Shown: piece by piece, positions 17,924 to 26,780 of the stretch
Layout of the letters: each line of letters starts with the position of its first letter
How positions within the stretch are numbered: the first letter of the stretch is position 1
Source of the DNA: Caenimonas soli
GTDB lineage: Bacteria > Pseudomonadota > Gammaproteobacteria > Burkholderiales > Burkholderiaceae_C
DNA length: 64,000 bases
Reading direction: 5' to 3'
NCBI RefSeq assembly: GCF_013155545.1
Contig: NZ_JABJVV010000005.1
Coordinates: forward strand, 267,199 to 331,198
Position numbers and translations under genes: made by a program
Notes under the pieces: model-generated
What the model was told of the DNA's origin: nothing
Seen by the model: the letters and a program-made list of their open reading frames with translations, nothing else
The model's database searches: none

Positions 17924-18925
17924 TCACAGGCCCGCTGCTTGAAGCGCGCGCTGCAGCATGCCGACTTCGGCGGCAGGCAGCGGCGCCATCGGCGCGCGCA
18001 TGGTGTCGTGTTCGAGCCGGCCTAGTAGCTTCAGGCAGGTCTTCAATCGCGCCGCCGCGTGGCCGGACGGCGCCGTGCCGTAAACAGCCTTGGCCAGAGG
18101 GTAGATGCGCTCGTTCCATTGGCGCGCCGCGGCGAGGTCGCCGGCTTGCAGGGCCTGGTACAGGCTGACGATGAGCGCCGGCACCACGCAGGCCAAGCTC
18201 ACCAGGCTGCCCTCGGTGCCCAGCGCGAAGCAGGTAAAAAGGTGCTCGTCACCGGACGCCATCATCAGCACCGCCGGCGCGGCCTCAGCCACCAACCGGC
18301 GGTTGGCCTCATAGGCCGCCGCTTCCCAACTACCCTCCTTGATGCCGACCACGCCGGGCAACTGAGCCAGCCGCGCCAGCACATCGGGCGTGTAGGCCAT
18401 TTTGCCCGCGCCCACACCCGCCTGGTACAGGAACAGGGGCAGTCGACTTCCCTCCATCGCCATCCGATGGTGACGCACCGCGACCTCGTTGTCTTGTGAC
18501 AGCGCCCAGGAAAAAGGCGGGAAGATCAGTACCGCGTCGGCGCCAGCAGCCTCGGCGTCGGCTACGTGGCGCTGCGCCTCGCGGCTGTCCTCGGCATTGA
18601 TGCCGCAGACGATCACGCTGGCGGCGGGACACGCAGCGCGGGCGATTTCGATCACTCGCTGTTTTTCCCCGCGGCTGAGCATGAAGTTCTCGCCGGCATG
18701 GCCATTGATCAGCAAACCGGTCATCCCCTCTGTCCCCGCGACTTCGCTCAGGTGTGCGGCCAGCGTCGACGCGTCGATTGCGCCGTCTTCGCGCATCGGA
18801 CAGATGGTAGCGGCGTAGATGCCGCGAAAGCGTTCATGAGGATGAGGATGAGGATGAGGATGAGGATGAGGATGAGGATGAGGATGAGGATGAGGATGAG
18901 TGGGTAGCATGGCGATTCGGGGCAT
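17924..18925 (-). CDS. DHDPS-family class I lyase (DapA-like), copy 2, with His-Pro repeat N-terminus
   Basis: About 333 aa. The lyase domain begins at ERFRGIYAATICP and carries the Schiff-base lysine in VVGIKEGSW, a tyrosine in LFLYQAG, and the NGHAGE loop shared with copy 1. The N-terminus holds about eleven His-Pro repeats encoded by a hexanucleotide tract (18836-18900), which is unusual for this family. Possible starts are ATG 18925, ATG 18910, or TTG 18973; all include the repeat. His-Pro tracts can bind metals, but no role is known here. It heads a minus-strand unit with the hydantoinase. Confidence 0.8.
   Translation of the reverse strand: MPRIAMLPTHPHPHPHPHPHPHPHPHPHPHERFRGIYAATICPMREDGAIDASTLAAHLSEVAGTEGMTGLLINGHAGENFMLSRGEKQRVIEIARAACPAASVIVCGINAEDSREAQRHVADAEAAGADAVLIFPPFSWALSQDNEVAVRHHRMAMEGSRLPLFLYQAGVGAGKMAYTPDVLARLAQLPGVVGIKEGSWEAAAYEANRRLVAEAAPAVLMMASGDEHLFTCFALGTEGSLVSLACVVPALIVSLYQALQAGDLAAARQWNERIYPLAKAVYGTAPSGHAAARLKTCLKLLGRLEHDTMRAPMAPLPAAEVGMLQRALQAAGL
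18836..18900. repeat. Hexanucleotide tandem repeat (GATGAG)n
   Basis: About 10.8 perfect copies of GATGAG (65 bp). On the minus strand the tract encodes the His-Pro repeat near the N-terminus of the DapA-like protein. Perfect tandem copies are prone to slipped-strand length change; because the unit is six bases, changes keep the reading frame and alter the repeat number only. Confidence 0.97.
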
Positions 18926-18985
18926 GTGACTCGCGCGACCATATCCTTGCCGACGAGACTGCGCCAATGCCAAACCAAGGCAGGA

Positions 18986-19004
18986 CTATAAGTCCGGCCT
19001 ATAG
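18986..19004. promoter_or_regulatory. LysR-type operator candidate, copy B
   Basis: CTATAAGTCCGGCCTATAG, a perfect CTATA-N9-TATAG dyad in the 254-bp divergent region between the dapA-like/hydantoinase unit and the CoA-transferase operon. Its reverse complement resembles copy A (CTATAG...ACTTATA, same length). Two further GATAG half-site-like sequences follow at ~19050-19070. It ties both divergent units to the LysR regulator. Confidence 0.55.
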
Positions 19005-19179
19005 CGCCAGGCGCCCTTGCCGCCCCTGGTTGGTTATGCCACGGACTGATAGTTCCGCCCCGACATCTGATAGGCCAAAACACCCTTCAAAAGGCGCTCC
19101 TCCGATATTCTGCAGATGCCACACGCGAGCTGTGCGGCGTCATGCAGTGGCACGGCGCGATGCATTTTTTGGAGTCAAC

Positions 19180-20373
19180 ATGCTGTCTGGAATCCGGGTC
19201 ATCAGTTTCAATCACTTCCATGCGGGGCCCATGGCCGCGCAGTTTCTCGCTGACCTGGGAGCCGACGTGATCGCCGTCGAACCAGTCGGCGGCGCTTTCC
19301 ACCGCAACTGGGCGGTCGCCAATCGATTCGTCGATGGCCAGAGCGTCTGCCTGCTGACGACCGGTCGCAACAAGCGCAGCTTGGCGCTGGACATGAAGTC
19401 GGACGCCGGCCGCGAAATCGCCCGGCGCCTGCTGGAAAAAGCGGACGTAGTGATGGAGAACTTTCGTCCCGGGGCCATGGCCCGCATGGGCCTGGGCTAC
19501 GAGCAGGTCAAGGCATTCAACCCCGGCGTCGTCTATGCGTCTGTCAGCGGCTACGGCGCGGACGGCCCCGACCGCGACAAGCCGGGCCAGGACCTCCTGC
19601 TGCAGGCGCGCTCCGGCCTGGCTGCGCGCACCGGGTCGGCGGAGGGCGCCCCCACACCCACCGGCCCGGTGATTGTTGACCAGCACGCAGCTTCGCTGCT
19701 GGCCATGGGCATCCTGGCCGCGCTGCTGGGTCGCCAGAAAAATGGTCAGGGCCGCCTGGTGGAAGGCAGCCTGCTGCAGGCCGCGATCGATCTGCAGTCC
19801 GAGTCCCTCACGGCCTGGCTCAATGGGGCGCGTTCCGATACCTCGCGCGGCAGGCACGGCCTCGCGAGTTGGTGCAGCGCCGGGCCTTCCGGCATCCACG
19901 CCACCGCCGACGGACACCTCGCGATTTCCATGGCTTCGCCGGCCGACCTCGCTGTGGCTCTGGAGTTGCCCGAACTGGCCGCGCTGCCCGACAGCGCCAG
20001 CTTCGACCAGCGCGATCGCATCACCGAGGCTGTGGCCATTCGGTTGGGCCAGCGCTGCACCGCGCAGTGGCTGCCCGCTCTGGAGAAGCAGGGCATCTGG
20101 CACATGCCGGTGAAGGACTACGAGGACCTGCAGGACGATGCCCAGCTGGCCCACCTGAACACCTTTGTGAGCGGCACCGGTGTCGAGGGCACGCCGGTCA
20201 CCCTGCTCGGTCATCCGCTGCGTTACGACGGCAAGGCACCGCCGGTGGTGCTAATGCCGCAGCGCCTGGGCAGCCAGACGCGGGACATCCTCGAGGAACT
20301 GGGCTATAGCGAGGCGGAGGTCGATGGTTTCGTCGGCGCAGGCGCTGTGCACAGCGCCGACGCTAGCGCTTAA
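19180..20373 (+). CDS. Family III (CaiB/BaiF) CoA-transferase, subunit or paralogue 1
   Basis: 397-aa CoA-transferase that moves CoA between carboxylic acids through an aspartyl-CoA anhydride. The catalytic Asp is D167 in VIVDQHAAS. Family motifs ADLGADVIAVEP (24-35) and VVMENFRPG (90-98) are clear. ATG 19180 has GGAG nine bases upstream; the open frame further upstream is intergenic. It is directly followed by a second family III gene with 9 bp spacing. The two are about equally long and similar, so they may form a heterodimer or act on successive acids. Confidence 0.92.
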   Translation: MLSGIRVISFNHFHAGPMAAQFLADLGADVIAVEPVGGAFHRNWAVANRFVDGQSVCLLTTGRNKRSLALDMKSDAGREIARRLLEKADVVMENFRPGAMARMGLGYEQVKAFNPGVVYASVSGYGADGPDRDKPGQDLLLQARSGLAARTGSAEGAPTPTGPVIVDQHAASLLAMGILAALLGRQKNGQGRLVEGSLLQAAIDLQSESLTAWLNGARSDTSRGRHGLASWCSAGPSGIHATADGHLAISMASPADLAVALELPELAALPDSASFDQRDRITEAVAIRLGQRCTAQWLPALEKQGIWHMPVKDYEDLQDDAQLAHLNTFVSGTGVEGTPVTLLGHPLRYDGKAPPVVLMPQRLGSQTRDILEELGYSEAEVDGFVGAGAVHSADASA

Positions 20374-20382
20374 GGAGCCGCC

Positions 20383-21579
20383 ATGCAACTCCAAATGAAG
20401 GTCGTCAGCTTCTGCCACTACCTGCAGGGACCCGCCTGCACCCAGTACCTCGCCGACATGGGCGCCGAGGTGATCAAGATCGAGCCGCTGCAGGGCGCTT
20501 TCGAGCGCCACTGGTCGGGGGGGAACTCCTACGTTAACGGGGTCAGCGCCTTCCTGATGTCGGCCAATCGCAACACGCAGAGCCTCGCAATCGATCTCAA
20601 GCAGCCGCGCGCCGTGGAGATCGTGCTGCGTCTGATCGACGAGGCCGACGTGGTGATCGAAAACTTCCGCCCCGGCGTGCTGGAGCGCCTCGGCCTGGGC
20701 TACGACGTGATGTGCGAACGCAAGCCCTCCCTTATCTATGCATCCGCCAGCGGCCTCGGGCGCACGGGCCCGGCCGCGAGCCGGCCAGGCCAGGACTTGC
20801 TGATGCAAGCACGCTCGGGCCTGATATCGGCCACCGGCAGCGGCGCCCAGGGCCCGTCGGCGGTCGGAGCGGCCGTCGTCGACCAGCATGGCGGCGCCCT
20901 GCTGGCCATGGGCATCCTCGGCGCCTATGTGCGGCGCCTGCAGACCGGAGCCGGGACACGCGTGGAGAGCAGCCTGTTCGCCGCCGGCATCGACCTGCAG
21001 ACCGAGGCGCTGACCAAGTTCTATGCAGTGCAGCACAGCCCCGACGTCTTCAGCCGCGACGCCCACGTCGGCAGCTGGTACCACGACGCGCCTTATGGCG
21101 TGTACCCGCTTGCCGACTGCCATCTCGTCCTTTCCATGAACGATCCCGTGCGCTTGGCCGAGGCCCTGGACAGCGAAACACTGCGCGCCCTGCAGACCAT
21201 CGACCGCTATGCCGAGCGCGACCGCTATGCCCAGGCCGTCGCTGTCGAACTGGCGGGCCGCCGGTTTGCCGACGTGTCGGCCGTCTTCGACGCGCATGCG
21301 ATCTGGCACGAGCGGGTGCAAAGTTACGACGAACTGCGTCGGGATCCGCAGGCCGTGCACAACGAGGCCTTCCGGGAAATCGACGTTCCCGGCGGCGGCA
21401 AGGCGGTCCTGGTCAATCACCCTTTGCGATACGACGGCGAACTGCCGGCATACCGGCGCATGCCGTTCCAGCCGGGCTGCGACAGCGCCGAAATACTCAC
21501 CCGCTTGGGCATCGACGACGCCACACTGCAAACGCTAATCCGGGACCGCGTGGTGGCTGTGCCGCCTTCCGGCCGGTGA
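20383..21579 (+). CDS. Family III (CaiB/BaiF) CoA-transferase, subunit or paralogue 2
   Basis: 398-aa partner of the preceding gene. Motifs ADMGAEVIKIEP (24-35), VVIENFRPG (90-98) and the catalytic D167 in AVVDQHGGA are all present, so both copies look active. AAGGAG overlapping the upstream stop gives strong translation. It precedes an acyl-CoA dehydrogenase, the standard order when a free acid is activated and then dehydrogenated. Confidence 0.92.
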   Translation: MQLQMKVVSFCHYLQGPACTQYLADMGAEVIKIEPLQGAFERHWSGGNSYVNGVSAFLMSANRNTQSLAIDLKQPRAVEIVLRLIDEADVVIENFRPGVLERLGLGYDVMCERKPSLIYASASGLGRTGPAASRPGQDLLMQARSGLISATGSGAQGPSAVGAAVVDQHGGALLAMGILGAYVRRLQTGAGTRVESSLFAAGIDLQTEALTKFYAVQHSPDVFSRDAHVGSWYHDAPYGVYPLADCHLVLSMNDPVRLAEALDSETLRALQTIDRYAERDRYAQAVAVELAGRRFADVSAVFDAHAIWHERVQSYDELRRDPQAVHNEAFREIDVPGGGKAVLVNHPLRYDGELPAYRRMPFQPGCDSAEILTRLGIDDATLQTLIRDRVVAVPPSGR

Positions 21580-21620
21580 TACGCAGCCGCTTCATTCCTT
21601 TCCAACCCACCGATACACCC

Positions 21621-22784
21621 ATGTTTGATTTTTCCATTCCCTCTGACAGCCAGATGCTGGTTGACAATGTCCGGCGGTTCGTGACCCAGGAGGTCCAGCC
21701 GCTGGAAAACGAAGTCGAGACGCTCGGCCGCGTGCCCGCCGAAGCGCTGCAGCGCGTGCGCGGCAAAGCGCAGGAACTCGGCCTATTTGCCATGAACATG
21801 CCGGTTGAAACTGGCGGCGGGGGCCTCAGCCACGTAGACATGTGCCTAGTGGAAGAAGAGCTGGGCAAGACCTCGGACGCCTTGATCCGCCGCATTTTCG
21901 GGCAGGTGTATCCCATGCTCCTGGCGTGCACGGGCGAGCAGCGCGAGAAGTACCTGCTGCCCACGGTACGTGGCGAAAAGATCTGCGCGATGGCCATCAC
22001 CGAACCGGGCGCCGGCTCGGACGCGGCTTCGATAAGCACCACCGCCCGACTCGACGGAGACCACTGGGTGCTGAACGGCCGCAAGCATTTCATCAGCGAC
22101 GGCGACATCGCCGACTACGTGATCGTCATGGCCGTCAACGACAAGGACAAGCGCGCCCGCGGCGGCATCACGCTGTTTCTGGTCGACAAGGGCACTCCCG
22201 GCTTCGAGGTCACGAGCGTGCAGCCCATGATGGGCCATCGCGGCTACGGCCACGCCGAACTGGTGTTCGAGAATTGCCGCATCCCGGCGGATGCCGTGAT
22301 GGGCGAGGTCGGCGAAGGCTTCAAGCTGATCATGAGCAGCGTTTCGGGCATCCGCCTGGCCCACATCGGCGCGCGTGCGGTCGGCATGGGCCAGCGCGTG
22401 CTGGAGCTGATGCGCAACTACGCCAACGACCGCAAACAGTTCGGCCAGCCCATCGGCGACTTCCAGATGATTCAGCAGATGATCGCGGACTCTGCCACCG
22501 AGCTGTTCGCCGCCCGGATGATGGTGCTCAACACCGCCTGGGAGTTGGACCAGGGCATCGACTGCCGCGACAAGGTCTCCATGGTCAAGCTCTACGCCTC
22601 GGAAATGCTGGGCCGCGTGGCCGATCGCGGCATCCAGGTATTCGGCGGGATGGGTTTTACGAAGGAGATGCCGCTGGAACGCATCTACCGCGACTGCCGC
22701 GTCACCCGAATCTACGACGGCACCTCCGAAATCCATCGCATGCTGATTGCGCGCAGCGTTATGAAACGCGGCCTGCGCCTCTGA
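21621..22784 (+). CDS. Acyl-CoA dehydrogenase with Asp at the catalytic-base position
   Basis: 387-aa FAD flavoprotein that introduces an alpha-beta double bond into an acyl-CoA. Domains run N-terminal helical, middle beta (AITEPGAGSDAAS 125-137; WVLNGRKHFISDG), and C-terminal helical (DRKQFGQPIGDFQ 270-282; GGMGFTKEMPLERIYRD). At the YEGT position used by medium/short-chain enzymes the residue is D366 (IYDGTSEIH), so the base is probably aspartate. It belongs to the CoA-transferase operon. The true acyl substrate is unknown. Confidence 0.9.
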   Translation: MFDFSIPSDSQMLVDNVRRFVTQEVQPLENEVETLGRVPAEALQRVRGKAQELGLFAMNMPVETGGGGLSHVDMCLVEEELGKTSDALIRRIFGQVYPMLLACTGEQREKYLLPTVRGEKICAMAITEPGAGSDAASISTTARLDGDHWVLNGRKHFISDGDIADYVIVMAVNDKDKRARGGITLFLVDKGTPGFEVTSVQPMMGHRGYGHAELVFENCRIPADAVMGEVGEGFKLIMSSVSGIRLAHIGARAVGMGQRVLELMRNYANDRKQFGQPIGDFQMIQQMIADSATELFAARMMVLNTAWELDQGIDCRDKVSMVKLYASEMLGRVADRGIQVFGGMGFTKEMPLERIYRDCRVTRIYDGTSEIHRMLIARSVMKRGLRL

Positions 22785-22826
22785 TTTTTTCAGTCCCCTC
22801 TTCCATCCCATCCGACAGGAAAACCC

Positions 22827-23228
22827 ATGCCCACATTTCAAGCCGGCGACAAGATGTCGTTTCGCAAGACCCTCACCGTGGCGGAGCAGGCCATGTTCAC
22901 CGGCATCAGCGGCAACCTCGCCCCGCTCTACGTCGACTTGCGCGCGGCGCGCGAAGCCGGCTTCGATGCGATGCTGGCCTTCGAGTTGAACGCCGTGGCC
23001 CTGGCAACCACCGCGCTGAACCGCCTGACCGGGCCAGGCTGGCGACTGGGCGGCCTGCAGATCGATTTCAGCGCGCCGCTCACGGTGGGCCAGACCGTGG
23101 AGTCAGCGGTGGAAATCATTTCCGCCGACGCCCACAGCCTCGCCTGCCGCGTGCGCTGCACGGTGGCGGGTGGCGCGACTGTAGCCGAGGGGACGGCCCG
23201 CATGGTCCCTGTCCGTATCGGGAGCTGA
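22827..23228 (+). CDS. MaoC-like hot-dog protein lacking catalytic residues
   Basis: 133-aa single hot-dog domain. The R-hydratase signature (GDxNPxH) reads SGNLAPLYVD at 28-37, so the catalytic Asp and His are N30 and Y35. It is therefore probably an inactive structural or substrate-binding partner for the intact MaoC protein encoded one base downstream. Together they could hydrate the enoyl-CoA made by the acyl-CoA dehydrogenase. Confidence 0.82.
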   Translation: MPTFQAGDKMSFRKTLTVAEQAMFTGISGNLAPLYVDLRAAREAGFDAMLAFELNAVALATTALNRLTGPGWRLGGLQIDFSAPLTVGQTVESAVEIISADAHSLACRVRCTVAGGATVAEGTARMVPVRIGS

Positions 23229-23229
23229 A

Positions 23230-23673
23230 ATGTACGAACTCAAGCCCTTCGACAGCCTGCACGTGGATGACGAGGTCACGGTCAGCAAGACCGTGACCGA
23301 AGCCGATGGGGCGATGTACATCGCGGCCACTGGCGACTTCGGCCCCGTCCACGTCGATGACAGCTATGCCCAGACCACCCGCTTCGGCCGTCGCCTGGCG
23401 CCAGGCATTATGGTCGCCGGCCTTTGCACAAGCGTCCTCACGGCCGAGCTCGCCGGCACCCTGGGTGTGTCGATCGAAGACCGCTTTTGGTTCACCGGCC
23501 CGGTTTTCTACGGCGACACCATTCGCTTTCGGGTCTGGATTTCCGCAATGGACAGCGAGACCCGCACCGTCACCTGGAAAGCCAGCGCCTTCAACGAGGA
23601 GGATCGTGAGGTCCTGAAGGCCGAGGCCACGCTGAAGTTTCCCCGCGTCAAGCCCAAGCAGTCCACCAGCTGA
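23230..23673 (+). CDS. MaoC-like enoyl-CoA hydratase subunit (catalytic)
   Basis: 147-aa hot-dog hydratase. D36 and H41 in ATGDFGPVHVDD are the expected catalytic pair, followed by the family LAPGIMVAGL segment. Its ATG begins one base after the stop of the inactive homologue, indicating tight coupling. Predicted step: addition of water to an alpha,beta-unsaturated CoA thioester in the cytoplasm. Genes of this two-subunit layout are known in several CoA-dependent degradation pathways. Confidence 0.87.
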   Translation: MYELKPFDSLHVDDEVTVSKTVTEADGAMYIAATGDFGPVHVDDSYAQTTRFGRRLAPGIMVAGLCTSVLTAELAGTLGVSIEDRFWFTGPVFYGDTIRFRVWISAMDSETRTVTWKASAFNEEDREVLKAEATLKFPRVKPKQSTS

Positions 23674-23685
23674 AACGAGCCCGCC

Positions 23686-24000
23686 ATGAGCCAGAGCCCC
23701 CAGGAGTCCACCGCCTTCCTGCACATCGTGCGCGTCGACATCGACCCGGCGTACGAGCAGGCCTTCAACCGCTGGTATGACGAAGTGCATGTGCCTGCCC
23801 TGCTGGCCTGCCCGGGTTGGCTATCGGCGCGTCGTTTCATTTCGATCGAAGACGGCCCCAAGTACGCCGCAATCTACGATGTCGCCGGCGACTGGGCCTA
23901 CGACACTCCCGAATTCAACGCCGTCAAAGGCTTCATGGAATTCACGCCGCACGTACGCAACTTCATGCGCCAGCGCCTTCGTCCGGTGGCATCGTCATGA
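23686..24000 (+). CDS. Small EthD/dimeric alpha-beta barrel-like protein
   Basis: 104 aa. The pattern FLHIVRVDIDP...FNRWYDEVHVPALLACPGWLSARRF is typical of ferredoxin-like dimeric barrels of the EthD/DUF4286 type, which serve as small monooxygenases, isomerases or accessory proteins. No obvious catalytic motif beyond a conserved His in DEVHVP (~30-35). Its TGA overlaps the next gene's ATG. Function in the pathway is not assignable. Confidence 0.75.
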   Translation: MSQSPQESTAFLHIVRVDIDPAYEQAFNRWYDEVHVPALLACPGWLSARRFISIEDGPKYAAIYDVAGDWAYDTPEFNAVKGFMEFTPHVRNFMRQRLRPVASS

Positions 24001-24494
24001 TGCTGCTGACAGCTCAGCCGCTCAGCAAGCAGGCTTTCAGCCCGTTTGGTCAGGTCATCGAAATTGATGCGGTAGCAAGCAGCTTCGACATCAACGGCGG
24101 CAACGCCCAACGTTTCCATGACCTGGCGCAGGTCGATGTGGAAGACCAGTCGGGCCGGCCGCTGATCAGCGTGTTCAGGGCCATGCCACGCGCCGAGCCA
24201 GTACAGCTGACTCTCATGGAGCGGCATCCGCTCGGCTCGCAGGCGTTCATGCCCCTGACGAGGCAGCCCTACCTTATCGTGGTCGCCGACGACCTTGATG
24301 GCCGGCCCGGGACTTTGCACGCCTTCGTCACCCGCGGCTGGCAAGGCGTGAATTACGGCAAGGGGGTCTGGCACCACCCCTTGCTGGCATTACGGGAAGC
24401 TGGCGACTTCATCGTGATCGATCGCGGCGGTCCGGGCTGCAACCTGGAAGAACACCCGCTGACGGAAATTGTCAGCATCGCCCCGCTAGGCTGA
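23997..24494 (+). CDS. Ureidoglycolate lyase (AllA)-like cupin
   Basis: 165-aa protein resembling ureidoglycolate lyase, which releases urea from ureidoglycolate to give glyoxylate in ureide catabolism. The N-terminal [20 protein letters not shown], central [14 protein letters not shown], and [10 protein letters not shown] (containing the conserved histidines) match the family. Starts ATGATG at 23997, overlapping the EthD-like stop. With the hydantoinase, it suggests that the island's substrate contains or yields a ureido group. A different ureido-acid substrate is possible. Confidence 0.82.
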   Translation: MMLLTAQPLSKQAFSPFGQVIEIDAVASSFDINGGNAQRFHDLAQVDVEDQSGRPLISVFRAMPRAEPVQLTLMERHPLGSQAFMPLTRQPYLIVVADDLDGRPGTLHAFVTRGWQGVNYGKGVWHHPLLALREAGDFIVIDRGGPGCNLEEHPLTEIVSIAPLG

Positions 24495-24541
24495 CCCGTT
24501 CCGCAGATTCAATCGTTCCGGATAAAGGCGACAATACCGCC

Positions 24542-25462
24542 ATGAGCGCAGTCTGGACTGAAACCGAAGTCGTCCCCATCGATAGGGAACGCAAGATCGA
24601 GCGCGAAACGCACAAGCTCGAAAAACGCCTGTGCCGCCTGATGGGGCAGGCCATCGCCGACTACAACATGATCGAGGAAGGCGACAAGGTCATGGTGTGC
24701 CTGTCCGGCGGCAAGGACAGCTACGGCATGCTGGACATCCTGCAGAAGATGCAGCAGCGCGCGCCGGTGAATTTCGAGCTGATCGCCGTCAACCTGGACC
24801 AGAAGCAGCCCGGCTTTCCCGAGCATGTGCTGCCCGAGTACCTGGCCAAGACGGGGGTGCCCTTCCACATCGAGAACCAGGACACCTACTCGATCGTCAA
24901 GGACAAGATCCCCGAGGGCAAGACGATGTGCAGCCTCTGCTCGCGGTTGCGGCGTGGCATCCTGTACCGCGTGGCCGACGAGCTGGGGGCGACCAAGATC
25001 GCGTTGGGGCATCACCGCGACGACATGCTCCAGACCTTCTTTCTCAACATGTTCTTCGGCGGCAAGCTGAAGGGCATGCCGCCCAAGCTGGTCAGCGACG
25101 ACGGCCGCCATATCGTGATCCGGCCGCTGGCCTACGTCGCCGAGAAGGACCTGATCCGCTGGGCCGAGCACCGGCAGTTCCCCATCATTCCGTGCACCCT
25201 GTGCGGCAGCCAGGAAAACCTGCAGCGCAAGCAGGTAGCCGCGATGCTGCAGGAGTGGGACCGCAAGCACCCGGGGCGGGTCGACACCATGTTCACGGCT
25301 TTACAAAATGTCGTTCCCTCGCATCTGGCGGACGGAACACATTACGACTTCAAGGGTCTGACCGTCACTGGCGTGGCCAGCGAAGACGGTGACAAGGCCT
25401 TCGATCCGCAGGAATTCGCCACCGCCGCTCCCCTGCCAGGCCTGCAAGTCATCAAGATGTGA
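24542..25462 (+). CDS. ttcA: tRNA 2-thiocytidine(32) biosynthesis protein TtcA
   Basis: 306-aa iron-sulfur tRNA thiolase. The PP-loop SGGKDS (55-60) activates C32 of tRNA; CxxC pairs C130/C133 ([11 protein letters not shown]) and C218/C221 (CTLCGS) hold cluster ligands. [19 protein letters not shown] is characteristic of the TtcA subgroup. It resumes the core gene order interrupted after folB. Confidence 0.97.
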   Translation: MSAVWTETEVVPIDRERKIERETHKLEKRLCRLMGQAIADYNMIEEGDKVMVCLSGGKDSYGMLDILQKMQQRAPVNFELIAVNLDQKQPGFPEHVLPEYLAKTGVPFHIENQDTYSIVKDKIPEGKTMCSLCSRLRRGILYRVADELGATKIALGHHRDDMLQTFFLNMFFGGKLKGMPPKLVSDDGRHIVIRPLAYVAEKDLIRWAEHRQFPIIPCTLCGSQENLQRKQVAAMLQEWDRKHPGRVDTMFTALQNVVPSHLADGTHYDFKGLTVTGVASEDGDKAFDPQEFATAAPLPGLQVIKM

Positions 25463-25488
25463 GGCTGGTGCCTCGCGGGAAGGCACGT

Positions 25489-26082
25489 ATGAGGTTTTCG
25501 ATGCTGCGGCTGTTGGGAGCGGCCGCCATTGCCGGCTGGCTGTTGTCAGGCTGCGCCGGCGGCTACCTGCTGGACAACAGCGTCCAATCCTTCTCCAACC
25601 TCACCGCGCTGCCCACTCAGCCCACCTATCGCTTTGAGCGCCTGCCCTCGCAGCAGCACCCTTCGCAGGCGCAGCTCGAAGCAATGGCCGACCCGGCGTT
25701 ACACAAAGCCGGACTGCGGCGCGACGACGGAAATCCTCGATACAGCGTGCAAGTTAGTGCCCAGCTTCAGCGGGTTCTGTCGCCATGGGCGAATCCCTGG
25801 GATGGTTATGGCTGGGGAGCGTTCGGCGTCGGCCACCGGGGCATGGGGCTTGGCTTCGGTTTCCCGTTCGGACGCATGGAATCCCCTTGGTACCAGCGCG
25901 AAGTATCCGTCATCATTCGCGAATTGCCTTCAAATCGCGCAGTCTATGAAACCCGGGCACTCAACGCGGGGCCCTGGATGGATAACGGCTCAGTCTTTCC
26001 CGTTATGTTCGAGGCAGCCCTTCAGGGGTTTCCCACCCCGCCCGCCGGGCCCAGGCGGGTAGACATCCAGGTAGGTCGCTAA
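25489..26082 (+). CDS. DUF4136-type lipoprotein
   Basis: 197-aa predicted lipoprotein. The N-terminal signal ends in the lipobox LLSGCAGG (Cys ~22). The mature part has a family-typical central Gly/Trp/Phe-rich stretch (WANPWDGYGWGAFGVGH) and the closing FEAALQGFP. GGGAAGG precedes ATG 25489; an upstream GTG (25459) would place ten extra residues before the signal. Function unknown; likely attached to the outer membrane facing the periplasm. Confidence 0.82.
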   Translation: MRFSMLRLLGAAAIAGWLLSGCAGGYLLDNSVQSFSNLTALPTQPTYRFERLPSQQHPSQAQLEAMADPALHKAGLRRDDGNPRYSVQVSAQLQRVLSPWANPWDGYGWGAFGVGHRGMGLGFGFPFGRMESPWYQREVSVIIRELPSNRAVYETRALNAGPWMDNGSVFPVMFEAALQGFPTPPAGPRRVDIQVGR

Positions 26083-26138
26083 CACTTGGCAACCCATAGA
26101 GGTTGCCATGGATGGCTTGTTCCCTACAATCAAACCCG

Positions 26139-26780
26139 ATGGAAGCCACCCGAATCATTGCCGTTCGCCACGGCGAAACCTCCTGGAATGTGGACGCTCG
26201 CATCCAGGGTCAACGCGACATCGGTTTGAACGACACCGGCCGATGGCAGGCCAAACGGGTGAGCGAAGCACTTGCCACCGAAGAGATCAGCGCGGTGTAT
26301 TCCAGTGACCTGGGCCGAGCTCAGGAAACCGCGCAGTCCATTGCCGAGGTTGCAGGCATCCCGGTGGTACCGGAACAGGGCCTGCGCGAACGCAGCTTCG
26401 GCATGTTCGAAGGCAAGACCTTCGATGAGATCCACGAGACTTGGCCGGACCATGCGCACAACTGGCGCAAGCGCATTCCCGAATGGGAACCTCCCGAAGG
26501 CGGCGAGTCGCTGCTGCAGTTGCGCGAGCGGGTGACCCGCACCATCCAATCGCTGGCTGCGCGTCATCCCGGCGAGCAGATCGTGGTGGTGGCGCACGGC
26601 GGGGTGCTCGATACCCTCTACCGGGTCGCGACCGGGCAGGAAGTCAATTCCCCACGAACCTGGGAACTGCCCAACGGCGCCATCAACCGCCTGTTGTGGA
26701 CCCCCGAAGGCTTTACTCTGGTAGGCTGGTCAGATACTCAGCATCTGGACCATGAAGCCGCCGACGAAAACTCCTTCTGA
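26139..26780 (+). CDS. Histidine phosphatase family protein (GpmB/CobC-like)
   Basis: 213-aa phosphatase. The catalytic RHGETSWN motif contains H11; other family residues are in SSDLGRAQETA, LRERSFGMFEGK and VVVAHGGVLDTL. It may be a phosphoglycerate mutase-like or alpha-ribazole phosphatase; sequence alone does not decide. The 3' end overlaps the next gene by 29 bp, implying cotranscription. Confidence 0.88.
   Translation: MEATRIIAVRHGETSWNVDARIQGQRDIGLNDTGRWQAKRVSEALATEEISAVYSSDLGRAQETAQSIAEVAGIPVVPEQGLRERSFGMFEGKTFDEIHETWPDHAHNWRKRIPEWEPPEGGESLLQLRERVTRTIQSLAARHPGEQIVVVAHGGVLDTLYRVATGQEVNSPRTWELPNGAINRLLWTPEGFTLVGWSDTQHLDHEAADENSF

Noticed and set aside
18566..18907. Plus-strand frame encoding Met-Arg repeats across the hexanucleotide tract
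   Set aside because: Runs antisense to the DapA-like lyase and has no homologue-like part.
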